64,000 nt of DNA from positions 22,681,206 through 22,745,205 of the forward strand of contig NC_058044.1 of assembly GCF_020085105.1 (NCBI RefSeq). Reading direction: 5' to 3'. The notes beneath the pieces are model-generated. The model was not told the origin of the DNA, ran no database searches, and saw only the letters and a list, made by a program, of their open reading frames with translations. Position 1 is the stretch's first letter. Each line of letters opens with the position of its first letter. Below, piece by piece: positions 14,185-27,200 of this stretch. The position numbers and the translations under genes were made by a program. Source of the stretch: Siniperca chuatsi (lineage: Eukaryota > Chordata > Actinopteri > Centrarchiformes > Sinipercidae).

Positions 14185-15839
14185 CCTCTGCTGTTAATAA
14201 ACCGCACATAAACACAATGTGAGGGATGGCTTCACATTGATTAATGAATACAAACCCCAGTGGCTGTACTTCACTGTACATACGAGTATTTGTCCTTTGC
14301 CAGTAAATATGCGAAATGACAGTCAATTAATTGAGTAGATTAGGTGACCTGGAAGATTTCTAATCTAATCTCCATATAAATGCAGACCCTCGGGGCACAG
14401 TAATGGGGAGGTGCCCCCTTACTCCACAAACAGTGGCTGCACACTCACTCTCATGACTGGCAAGCAGCCCAGGCTAAACAGCATACGTGCCATTCTCTGC
14501 TCACAATGGCAGCATTTCATTGGTTATCAACAGTAAAATCAAGAGTTAAGACAGATGACTGAATAAAGATTCAAGACTTCATGGATCTAACTTCTCAAGG
14601 ACAGATTTAATAGATCGTTGTGGTTATATAATCATAACCATCTGATGTTAAAAGACCAGATCATTGGTATTTCAACATGACAGAATTGTTGATTTTCAGC
14701 TCACATCTCAAGTTCATAAACTCAACGATAATGAAAGTGTAATTTTAAATAAGATACAACATATTCAGTCTCATCATTCATGAACACTCCAGGTGATTAA
14801 AAGTCCAATCGTGTAGTGGAGTCGACATTCCTTGTCAGCTTTGAACTTTCATGATCTCAGATGTTTGACCCTCAGAGAGACACTTTAATAAGGTGATGGC
14901 CGCGGGGATCAAAAGAGCTGCTGTCTGCTTCCAAAGCTCATTTGGCCCAAAACTTGGCACATCTCCTTCTCCCATGGTCAGAGGCTGACCCTGTTGCCAT
15001 GGTTATTCCACTCTAAAATCTATGCAAAAGCCTTCTTGCTGCATGGGAAGACCCACTGCTGGCCGGGGCTGACGCTCTGCCAGGGACTGCCCCCTCACAC
15101 ACAAACAGAGAAAGGCCTGTGTAAACACAAACATATTATGAACCCAATGCAAAATGGACACATATGTATCAACACACATGCAAACACACGCACATCTAAA
15201 GTGATGGCATATGGATGCACATATGGACGTAGACACCTCCCCAAGAAGTCAGCTGTACTCCACGTCAGGCCGGATGCTTTCAGTAATTCATCCAACCACA
15301 GTTCATAATAAGGTTATTCTAACCCCACCCCGCTGGGACCTCTGGCTCTGGCAACCAAACAACTCTGGAATCTAAACACTCAGCCCACACATGTATCACA
15401 TCAAACAGCACGCTGACTGTGGATGCACAATAGCATGAAACAAGAGACCGTTCAGCTTCGCCTGAAACATTGAAGTTGCAGATCAGTAATGCAGCTCACT
15501 GCCACTTTATCAAGATCACCTACAATCGTGTAAGCATCAGTAGCCGACCAGAGCTGATTTATTTCCATCTACAGAAACAAGCACACAACAGATAAATAGC
15601 AACCATAGCATTACAAAATAATCTTCATTTGGAGCTTTTTTCCAAGACCTAGGCTACATTTTTTTACTCAGGCCCCCTGACTTAAGGACAGGTATTCACA
15701 GCAATATAGGTATACGCCATTTTTGCATTGAGTTGAACTGCAACTGTTGACCTGCACATTTGCGCTGTTGACCAATGGAAAGCCATCTTAACTGTGCTAC
15801 TGACCTTTGAGGAAACGGAGAGCCGGAGATTTGAAAAAT

Positions 15840-16040
15840 AAAGGAAGCTATTGTAGATTAGAGCCGTTGTTGTACTATCCACTTTTATTTAACCTCCTCT
15901 GTTTTAAGGTGTTTTTCCTCATCCAAATCGAGGGTCTACGGACAGAGGGTGTACGGTGTATGCTGTACAGATTGTAAAGCCCCTTGAGGCGAATTTGTGA
16001 TTTTGATATTGGGCTATATTAATGAAATTGACTTGACTTG
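15840..16040 (+). mobile_element. 3' end of a retroposon-like fish repeat
   Basis: The end TTGTAAAGCCCCTTGAGGCGAA followed by GATATTGGGCTATATTAATGAAATTGACTTGACTTG matches the well-known tail of short teleost retroposons. The 5' limit is uncertain. Confidence 0.5.
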
Positions 16041-16084
16041 GAAGATATAAACTGCACCACAAAAGAGCAATGTTATTTAGAATT

Positions 16085-16246
16085 AATGGTACGAATACGT
16101 CTTCTCAATAAACTCTGTGGAGGTTTTGTCCCGTTATCAACGCAGTTAACAAACTTGCTAACTGCAGGTAGCTTCATATTAACTGTACAGACATGAGAGT
16201 GGTATTGATCCTTGTATTTCCCAAAATGTCAAACTATTCCTTTAAA
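16085..16246. repeat. Fragment of the AAGGAATAGTT MITE family
   Basis: ATGAGAGTGGTATTGATCC and TATTTCCCAAAATGTCAAACTATTCC repeat the right arm of the element at 6746-7631. The other arm is absent. Confidence 0.6.
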
Positions 16247-19200
16247 GCACTGTATAGTATGGCTGTGTAATAATATGGTTAATAAAATGCTATCCCTGTT
16301 ATTTTTTCATCTGCTTTCATTGGGTGTAACAGACACGTACACACAAGCTCAGACGATCAGCAACGGCGTATAATTCTATCCATCTCAGCAGGCCTCGGCC
16401 CTGTGTGACCAAACCCAGAGCTACACACTGAAACCAGCCAAATGAACGACAGATGAAGTCAAAACCCAGAGAGACACAAGAAAATCCAAGATAATAAAAT
16501 GAAGCCTGCTTGTGCGCAAACACACACATCCTCTAACAAAGGAAAAACATTGGAGTCCAAGACTCAATCAATTTGCAGTGTACAGGGAGAGTGGAGCCAC
16601 ATGTTTTTGATAAATCCTCTAGCAGAGCAGGGTGAGGTAATGATGAAGTCATCTCTGTCCTCTGGACAGGTTCAAATTCACTGGGCCGTGTGCGTTTTAA
16701 ATGACTTCAGGCTCACCAACACCCACACACATGCTCTCTTTTTTGTGGGGTGCTACGCAGTAAAAAAAATATTGTACAAAATTATTTTATTTAAGTTTGC
16801 AGTAGGTATCAACTTAAGGAGCTGCAGCATGTGTGCCCCTTCTTCTACACACCTGTCACTCAAGGAGCTCCTCTTTAAGGCACAAAAAAACTACATTCGT
16901 CAAATATTTTCTGCCTTGATATCTCCCTCCTCGTTCTTCACTTCCTGTTTCCCCAAAACATTCCCAAGCAATCAAGTCTTACTATGGACATGCCTCATTA
17001 ACAGTCCCTGCAGACTGCACCCACTCAACCAGTCACTGCCACTCTGTTATTAATCTATGAGGCTGTGAGTCCATTCCCCCACTATAGTGGTCACTGAACT
17101 TCCTGTGTCTCTGCATGGATTTTAAGATTAGCTGAGCTCAATAGTGCCTCGGGTTATTATAAAACCATTCATTAGGGGAGAGAAAATAAACAAGACAGAA
17201 CAGCTCAGACAGAGAGACTGCTGCAGATGTGTTGAGACAGAAGATTCCCCTCCTCTGCTCAGCGCTATCTAAATGTTATTCTGCAAGTACTGTAAAGGTC
17301 AAAACTATAAGCCTATTACAAATACAATATGGCCATGGAGAATAGTAAATTCTGATTGGCTGGTGCATTATTTTGTGACAGCTGCATGGCTCTGATGTAC
17401 TCACTGTTCTAAATACATACAAATGTCCAAATAACAAATTACAACACAGTAAATTTTAATTACTAGTGTCATAAACACATTCTTCAGCAAGCTAGCGGTC
17501 GGTTTCCAGAGATTCTGGCACGCCTCCTCCTCAAAAGCAGTTGTGTGACCAAGATTTGTAGATGCTGTAAGCCCATGTGAGCAGGGCAGCTAAACTGCAT
17601 GCCATTTATGTATTTAGGTATCAGTATGGATTGAGAGGCTGGCTTTAAAGGATGCTAGAGGCTAGTGCTTTGCAGAACAAAAGAATATCATTTATGGAGA
17701 AAATGGAGATCACAAGGAAGAGTTTGGGCCTTTAATTACATGGCTACAAGACACTTGGGCAAAAATGCTCAAGCTGTTTAGGGGAATCTAATGGACCTGT
17801 AATGTTTTGAAGCCTATGTAAAGATGGCATTATCATCAAACATTTGGAAAAAGAATAGGATTAGATTACAGAGACTGGTGTAATTCGCCATTGATTTTTT
17901 TTGTACAATTGATGCTCAATAAGTTTGGATATTTAAAACAACTTTCATTTCAAGTTTAAGAAGTAGGTAATATTCCTCTTCTTTACTCAACTAAGACTGG
18001 CTACAGGAGGCAGAAACCTCACCGTCTCGCCTCCCTAGAGTCTCAAGCAAGTGCAATATTCATGATGACCTTACGAAACACTGAGAAAAACAAGCAAGAA
18101 AATTGAGTTTACATCAAAGAGGACGTGCATAGGCAGAGGAAATATAAATATGGAGTATGTTTGCATTTTCTATGTGTTCCATCACTGGCTCTATGTTAAA
18201 TATCTCACTTATAGAAGGTCCCTTAAGGATTTTGAATATGGGCCCCCTTCTTTCCGAGTCCATCAGTGAATGAGGGGAATACCGTTTTAGATTTCAGGTC
18301 CATTTGGTGAACATTCACAGCTTTTCAGAGAGCTCTACGGAACAAAATAAAGGAGCAACAAAAACAACAGAACTGAAAAATCAAGTATGTCAGACTACAG
18401 ACCTTTTGGAGTCAATTATCATATTTGTCTGGGCCCTTTTTAAGTTCAGACAGCCAGGCTTTGGTGTGGAAATGGATATCCTCAGAGAGTCATTACAGGT
18501 TGAGAAATATCCAAGAGCCAGAGGTGTAACATGTGTTTTAAAGGGGGAAGAGAAGGGAAAGAGGGATGGTTGGGGGGGGGCTGTCTGCCAAACTTTTGAT
18601 CTGCAGAACCAGGGGGTATGACAAAACGAAAAGAGAGTCAGGGAAGAAAAACATGAAACAAATGGTGAAAAGGCGGGAAACTGAGAGGAAGCGAGAAAAT
18701 AGAAGAAGATGCATGCACGCACAGAGTAACCCAGCTGTTCGCCATTTAACAGTTACTGTTTTCTTCAGGATATAGCAGTTTACACACACTGTTGCATGCA
18801 ATCCTACAGCGAGTAAGATTCATGGATACTAAGAATAAACCCCTTAACAAAACACTTTTTCCAGCCTGAGGTGTCGTCAGGTGAAAGAGTCATCCAGCAG
18901 AAAGGATGAAAAGACACTGTAACCAGGCTCAACTTGCACTGATGACATAAACTAGAAGTGAAAGGTTTCCATGACACATTAACATATCTGCTGTGAGAGA
19001 ATAGCAAACCTCTTACAAGCCTGGGACTAATTATGGATTTATGAATAACTCAGCAGTACAAATAATTAAAATGACTTATGGATAGTTTGTCTCGTGGATA
19101 GTTTTACCCATGAAAAAATAACTGCATCCTGATCTGAAACTGTAACTTAAACTGAAGATAAAAGTAATTGAACCTAAATGTAAAACTTGCTGTCATGTAC

Positions 19201-20322
19201 ACTCATAAAGACTTACAGTGCTATTTTCCTATGGGTCAAAACATGCAGCAGTTCAAAATGGTGCTTGTTTTTAAAGCCCCATTGTGTAAGACTTTAAGAT
19301 CTCTTACTCTGGCGACTCGTAGTGGTAGTAACAAAGAACATAGCGTCACTGACGGCAACCTGCCAAAAGAATCAGACACAGGGACACAGAAAATGCGCGG
19401 GCTAAAAAAAACAATAACACACAACAATTTCCACCGGGATTGTCTCAGTTTTCAAAAGACAAAAACGTATACCATCGAAAATGCATCCAAATAATCTTAA
19501 AGATGCTATACATGCATAAATAAATCTACACGTAGAGGCTTCTTTTTTTCAGCGTTCATCACTATATATGTCACTTCAACCACAAAAAAACAAAACAGCA
19601 CAAAACAGTAAAGCACACTAAACTCCTGTATACGCTGCTAAAACACTGTCCTTTTCCCCATTAGTACATAACTTGTGGTATCAATATATAGTCTGAATGA
19701 ATCCCTATCAGCTGCAGGAGGTGCCTTACTGTAACTGACCCTGACCTTCGACCTCCTTGATAAAAAGAGCACTGCCAGGCCTAGGCATATTTGAAAGAGC
19801 TTTGTTTTCCCTCCAACATTAAACATACACCATCTAAAAAATATGGCCGCTATTAAAAGACAATGAATGAAAGCAAATACTATGTACTATGTACTACTTT
19901 TATGAGATAATACTGTGCAACACTCTCAGGGTCTACACATTAATACACGTAATGGACGAATAAGCCAGTGCTTTTCTAACAAAAGAGCAAAGGGAATGTC
20001 CCTAAAATATCAAAAACATACAACAGCAACTCACACATCAGGCTATTATTATTTTACATGTTGTGGAAGTATTTTCACTAGCTTTTTGGACAAAATGATT
20101 TTAATCATGGTTATAATACCTCAATAAAGGGCTACCGAGTGCTCCTGGTCACAGTAGCAGCATATGACTCACCATTACACTTGTTTTAAGGAAAGTTTTT
20201 CATTGAAACACCAGTAAACAGCTTTAAGCAGGCAAGGCAAGGATATGCAACTACAAAGAAACGCATATCTTTAAGAAATGTTATTTAAAATGACAAAACA
20301 TGAAAAAAACTCATCCATATAC

Positions 20323-20660
20323 CTCCTGTAAGGATCACCAGCTACCGGGTCAGGAGCTGACAGCCGACCTGCAGACACACAAGCGTCCCCGGACCTTTTC
20401 TCACGGTTTGAATTCAATGGCTCCGTTCAAGCACGAAGTGTCCGAGCACTTTCCCCGACCTTCAGTCAACAGGATAGTGTTAACCCGCTCCCTGCCGGCT
20501 TTGCAGGCAGCACACATGCGGTGTAGATCTAGTATGCCGGTAAATGCGGAAACACTGCCTCACAATATTGCAGGAAGTGAAATGTCATTCACCGAAACGG
20601 GCGGCGCATTTTTTCGCAAATCCCTTGCTTGAGACGGAGCACACGTGACTCAGGCGGGCT
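20323..20660 (-). promoter_or_regulatory. CpG-dense promoter-like block, possible minus-strand non-coding first exon
   Basis: About twenty CpGs lie in roughly 320 bases of otherwise CpG-poor DNA. A CACGTG E-box is at 20642-20647. Read on the minus strand, the block ends in GGAG then GTATAT at 20323/20322, a possible donor. No translated frame in it looks like a protein. In vertebrates add3 lies head-to-head with xpnpep1 and has a non-coding first exon, so an add3 promoter firing leftward is my inference. It is not shown by coding sequence. Confidence 0.35.
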
Positions 20661-23600
20661 GTTGTTGATGTGTATTATTTATGTCTGTCCCAATTCAGAC
20701 AGAAAGACTGTACACTATCTACAGCAAACCTAGCTAGGGACGTGTTTCACAAAACAGGCTTTAACCATATAATGTAAAGTATATTTTGGACAATGTATAG
20801 CCTACACAGTATGCTGCATGCAAGTTTATCAGAAAATGTACCTTGTTGGAATGACATACATGCTATCTACCAGGCTACAGCTTAATGTGTACTCACTGTA
20901 TACTCTATAGGTCCTTTTCATCTGCTTTTATCTGTATTGTTAATGGTGCCTATACAATTGTGGCCCAAGCATTCACTTATATTGTCATGTAAAGGGTAAT
21001 TATGCATCAGTCGAGGCTCAAACAACAGTTTAGCATCCAAGTAAATGTAAAATATGACATGCTACATAGGATACAAATATGCTGCACTGCCTCCATCTAG
21101 TGGCCTTAGGGTGCTGGTGTACAACCTGTAGATAGGGCACCCATACACCAAAATGAATCATGTGAGTGCAGATCAAGGAACACAGCACTTACCTTAAATA
21201 ATGAGGCATGAATCATAATGATTCTTCTGTTTTTCATGGTAACGTCACGGTTCTTGTGTCAAAAATGGATTAATGTGAAGATGTGTGTATGTGTGAGTTT
21301 GATAACACAAATAAAATCTATAAAAAAATAAAATAAAATAAAAAAGTCTTTGCAAGCTGATCATAGTTTAGTTAAATTAATGCTAATTAATAGCTTCTAT
21401 AGAAAAATCAACATAATAACTAATGATTTGCAAAACCTCCAGTTCTGGATATCATATCAGGCTGCAAAATGTGCTCTTCTTGCATTTTTAATAAATGTAC
21501 ATGAAATCAATCAATGTAAATCAAGCATTACAAATAAATTACAGGTATGTTGGTATCAGCAGAGACAACGAGCTCTGCATCTTTGAGAACCCATTCTGCA
21601 GGAAGATGAGTTGAGATTTAATGGTTGGAAGCATCAGCTCAGATGACAGATTTGTTTGATGGCATACATGATCACTGATGTCACTGAATTATTGTTCCTA
21701 ACTCAGATCCATCGTTTTTGGATCCTGAGTCAGATCCAAAAACTACTGTGAACCACAGAGAGGAGCACATTTAATTGTCTTTCAAATGCTTTGTTGTCTC
21801 TGCTCTCAGGAACTAGTATTGTTTTAGGTTACACCCAACTCCACCTAACTGGTAATCCAAACAATTACATGCCAAGAAAAACACTGATCAATGACTGATT
21901 TCACACACCTCTGGCAAAAGTAACATATTTCTTTTTTGTTTTCTTATCATATTCATTTCATCTGACAAAGATTCTGAGAAATATGATTTACTACTGACAA
22001 GGGAACAGAAAACATTTACAGGGCTCAATGTGCCCAGATTGGCTGATCGGGTCTTGTGACAACCTGAATGAAGTCAACAAGGACTGAAATAATTGGAGGG
22101 GTTTGTTGCTCTTCCTCCAACTCGTGACTCAGCTAAAAGTAGATTGAGACAGAAACCATCCACACATAGAGGCAACAGCAAAGGTGAAATTGGTATCACA
22201 TTTCATCCACTGATGGAAAGAAACTAAGTACATGTTTGTTTTCAGATTAAGATTTTACAATAAACTTGATAATGCAATGCATTGTTAAAAATTAAACCAG
22301 TGTTCAGTAGAATACCAGTGTATTCTACTATATTTTCCATCATATAAAAATTGCCAGTATTACAATTTTCTGATTAAACTAGACCAGTTATAATGGCATG
22401 TGTTGTAATGATGAAATGAAAATTGATCACTTTAGGCTACTGAATGTATAAAACCAGGATCATTTTACAAGCATGACTTATTGTTCTGCGGAATAAACAT
22501 TGTTCAACAACCTGCATCATGTACCTTGTAATGTCTTCATGTAATAAGTATGACAGTTTTATATTGCTGTTTGTTACTGGATTATATGTTCAGTAATGTT
22601 GCCACCTGTAAAAAAAAAAAAAAAAGTTTTTGATCATGACCTTATGAACAGGCGATGAGTATTTTCAATTCGTATTGATTAGAGGACTTGTTTGAATTCC
22701 TGTCCTTGATCTTTGACATGCTTCCTCATGCTTCCAAGTCCATTGTTTGTCATGTAATCTCAGTGTCATATGAAAAAACATTGTAACCTGTAATACATGT
22801 TTTTTTTAAGAACAAGATCACATTTCCTCATACATATAAAACTTTGCAAGCTTGCATGACCTGCAGTAAATTAGAATAAATAAAGTTTGATTTTATGAAT
22901 CATTAGCATTACATTGATGGGCATATTTTTGAAATCTCTGGTAAATGATACCCACATGTAAGTCATAAAACTATGGCCCTGCATGTTTGCATAATGCATT
23001 CTTTAACTCTTTTGTGTAATGCTCATTAAGAAAACAGTCTGCTACCTCTTTAATGCTCTGTTTCTATTTGCCCCAGTCTTTTGCTGTCTGTGCCTATTTT
23101 CTGCATGTATGTGTGCGTGTGCAAATGTGTGTACCTGTGTGTATGAGCAGGGACAGAGACATGGTCACGTCACGATTCCAGCTCCTACCGCAATTACTGA
23201 TCTAAACAAGCCAAGTGAAGGACCTGTCCCACTTCACAGGCCCTCCAATATTGTGTAAATAGCTGCGTGGCCTACCCTAAACAGCCCACAATGATGAGCC
23301 ATTGGGATGCTATTCTTAGAGCAAGTTACTATTTTCTCTCCTTCTTTTTTTTCCCTCAACCCTGTCACAAGGACAGCTGAGGCATATTCTGTGAGAGGAA
23401 AGAGGAAGAGGGAGAAATAGGGTTGTAAATTGATTCTGGGCACCTTATTTGTCTTTATTTATCACTTGTATGTCTTTGACTATAGATTGCAGCTGTTCAT
23501 TGTCATCAGTGTGTTCCTGTGACCTGTGTGCTTAATGCCTGCCTGCAAAGTAATAATAAAGTTGAAGCATTTGATTTTAAAAGATTATTGAAATACAAGC

Positions 23601-23869
23601 TGATAAAGTAAAACTAGAAACATTAAAGTGTAACCTTATCTTACAACGTATAAAGCCTACTAACAAACATAAAGGATCAGTTCACTTTCAATTCAACGAA
23701 CTGAGTAATTTTACTTTGATCTAAATCCCCCAAAAATATTAACCAAAGAAAGGTTCATCAACAAGTTGATATATTGCTATATTAACAACCACTAAATAGA
23801 GCCCAGCAGAAAACTTGAAAATATAAGCTCAATGATCAACAGGTCCTTTCTTCTACCTATATTTTGTCT
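20661..23869. other. Intergenic stretch upstream of the CSRP gene
   Basis: AT-rich, with stray AATAAA words (near 22491, 22875 and 23559) and no coding exon that I can support. A poly(A) run is at about 22611-22625. Confidence 0.45.
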
Positions 23870-24286
23870 TCCGCTGAGCATGGCCACCACAGGGATGGGC
23901 CACCTCCACCCATCCAGGCTGCCAAATATTCTTCCTCCCTCCCCTCCCTCCATACATGACACACTGTCACCCTGTTGGCCAATCACAGGCTGACACAGAC
24001 AGACCGTAGTTGAAAAACAGAAGCACACGAGAGGCTGCACATTTTTTGAAAACTAGTCACTCTTGACATGTTTTTTGGAGAACACACTTAGACACACACA
24101 CACAAACACACAAACACACCATCATTTTGCAGTCTTTGAACGTCTTATGTTGTAACTGAGCTGTTGTTTTCTTAACTATACCTTCAATGAGGATTTGCAT
24201 GACCAGTTAAGTTTTTAAAAATCTAATTTTCCAGTTTTTCTAAATACACGTTTTCTCGTTGGTGTGTTTTGCACTCATCTGCCAAC
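23870..24286 (+). promoter_or_regulatory. Putative promoter and 5' UTR of the CSRP gene
   Basis: Immediately upstream of the ATG at 24287 are a C/T-rich stretch (about 23930-23955), a CCAAT motif in GGCCAATC at 23979-23983 and a short CA-rich tract near 24092-24120. No convincing TATA box was found. The transcription start is not defined by sequence alone. Confidence 0.3.
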
Positions 24287-27200
24287 ATGTGCCTCCTGAC
24301 AACTGCCCTGCTGTTTTCTTTACTTGGTGAGTATTTTGCAGTATAAGTGCCACATGGACTTCGTGCATGATTTATGTATTCCGCAGTGTAATGTTTATGT
24401 CATTGTTTTTAAATCTTGTGCCAAAGAGAACAGAGAGTCTGCAGGGTTCTTTCCAACAGATGGTCATTTCACTGATTAGTTTCTTTGCTCTGGTTGATGC
24501 TGTGTTTATTAGCTGCTCTTTTTCTCCGTAAGAAGGAAAACCTACAGACTATTCAATGGCCAAAGACTGCTGGGTTTGGTTAAAACTGTTTACCTTTCTT
24601 TATAATGTTTAACTTGTTTTGAGACCAATTGTTTCACCAGCAGCTCAGCGTTATTGATGAAAGCTTAGTAGGTTGCATCTCCCCTGTGAATATGACTATG
24701 TTGTGAAAAGGCTTGAAACTATCTAAATGATAAAATTAGAACCATGTGATGTTAGTAAGTACTCTCTAACTATACATACATTAAATACCAAGTATGCACA
24801 ACTTGCTGATTAACTGTAAATTGACAACAACCAACCAATTTGCATGCCCACCATTTCTAACATGCTGCATTTCTACACTGTGAGGCATTTCAGGTTGGTT
24901 GAACTTGGAAATGCAAGTTCACCTGCTGCCTGAGTTGAGGCAGTTGAGTTGAGTCATCTTCAAGTTGAGTGCAAGTTAACTCAACTTGAAGATGACCTTT
25001 GTTTCAACTCAGACATTAGTTCATGGAGTTGACTGAAGGTTGATTACCTTTTAATCAATTGTTGTTTCAGCTTAATAATGTGAGTTAAAACAAAGAATTA
25101 TTTTACACTGTCAGGGCAAAACTTTCCTTACAAACATTTCTGCAGTATTGTAAATCACAGTGACAATTTAAAATAACTTAACTACATTTATATAATTTTC
25201 CATTTCAAGTTGAGGACTTAAATTCCAAATTTGTTTCAACTTACATGTACTAGTTATCGTGACTGATAATCAAATTTGCTTGTTTTTTTGTTTCTTGTAA
25301 TTAAAATTTTCTTTGCTTGCGTATCTCTGGTACATGACAGAACTTCACACTGAATTACTGCACCTGTTCAAAAATATAACATTTATTTGAAAAACATTTA
25401 ATTATTTATTGTACATGAACTTAAACATTGGGTTTTGGTACATCTCAAACATGCCTTCATACCCAACTAGCTCAGCAAAACATCCTCCTTGTTACACGGT
25501 AAGGTTGAGTTGCTCCATTGTCAGGTACATAGTCAGCCAGTGGCAGTAGTCCTTTCTTGTTTGCGCAAAGTGTCTATATTTTAGTTGAAATTCCAATATA
25601 TCACTTATCTGCAGTGTATAACTACTAGATTATGTCCATGCTTCAACCTTGCCATGGTTTAAAGAAGACAGTTTCTCTCAAAGTCACAGTAACTATTAAA
25701 TTTCTCTAGCTCCCACCCCCCCACTCCACCTTTTTTCTTACTTTTTTCAACTGATAACTTGCAAACCCAAGTTCAGTCAACATGTACAGATCTGTCAAAA
25801 GTCTCAAATAGTCAACACAATGAATTACTGTAAGTTTAACTTTTGAACACTCATACATAAGTGGACATAACTAAATGTGTATTACAGTGTATTGATCATT
25901 TGTAGTCCCCTGGATTAAATAGTACGCAAACAATCCTTAGCAACCGGATATGTTACCACATCACACCAGGGTGGTATTCCAGAAAGAGAAAGATTACCCA
26001 ATTAACAGGTTGTTTCTGTTCCAAAAAATGGGGCTCAGAAAAGACCTTGATCCAGAATCCAGGTTTACTCCAAGACCATGTCTATGACAACTTTTGCCCT
26101 GAAACTAACCAGTTATACTACAATGGTTCTAGGTTTTAAGGCTCTACTCTCAAGAATGGGGACGATCTGTTTTACAACCTTCTGACCACCTAAACAGTGT
26201 TTTATCCAAAGTTCTGCCTTAGGAGTCCTTCATTACATTATTCTATAGCTTTAAGTCAATGCCTATGAATAATTTCTTTATATATGAAAAGTTGATATAG
26301 TCTAATCTGAACAAGGTTTAGAACATTTACAAATAAAGCTCACACTTCACATCAAGAAGAGAAGTCAAATGGTTTGCTTTTAAAAACACTGCAAACATAC
26401 ACTGTATTGTTCTGTTATTCTATTTAAATAGAATTCAAATGGCAATCAAAATAGAGCTAATGACAATAATTTTAGACCAGGACTGTGGTCGTCTTGTGAA
26501 AGTAACATTTCAACTATTAATTCTCACTTGAAGCCTGAATAACATTACAGAAATGAAAATGGCTGCTATATATAACATTTTACTGAGCATAGAAACTAAA
26601 AGGTGCATGCAACCTAATTTAAACAGTGTTTCCAACATATGGTGAGTATTGTGTCACCTACCAAGCGGCATAATCTAACTGATTTAGTGCTTTTACAAAA
26701 ACTACTACTGTATATAGTGTCTTGCCTAACAAAAGAATTCTTCAAAGATTATAGGTCGTTTTATATGGAGTCAGGACAGTGACTTTTAAATTTAGCATCG
26801 AAAATAAAATTTGGCATTGAAAACAAAATCTGAACTAACATTGGTATTGAAACATTTGTAGTGGAAAAAGTTGTATTGGCACTGAAAAAAGTTTCACTGA
26901 AAAATAAAACAGGCATTAAAAATTATTTCATTTTATTTAGATATTTTTTGCATTTTTATGTGTTTTTCAATGACAATCTTCTGATTTTTTCTTTCTTCAT
27001 GTCACTCTTTTTTTCAGTGTCAATTTCTTTTTCAATGACACTGGTTTTCAGTTTCAACTTTCTGTCACCATTTTGGTGAGCGTACAACATACTTTAACCC
27101 AGCCCGGTTCTATGTGAGAAAACAACGGCAGAGAGAAACAGAGTTAAGTTGCTGTTTGAAAGTTCCAGGTGAACTCGTGGAAGCCATTGCCTATTCGAGA

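Larger units (their letters stand above)
9735..20322. other. Gene-free stretch between the LINE and the CpG block
   Basis: No exon is recognisable on either strand. Listed microsatellites and repeat fragments account for the visible structure. If the CpG block at 20.3-20.66 kb is a leftward promoter, this would be its first intron. Confidence 0.45.

Noticed and set aside
13736..14326. Open frames rich in His-Thr or Cys-Val on both strands
   Set aside because: They are translations of (CA)n tracts and have no other protein character; the same holds for 4353-4568 and 61958-62182.
16499..17053. 184-codon plus-strand open frame
   Set aside because: Residue composition is that of random AT-rich DNA and no motif is recognisable.
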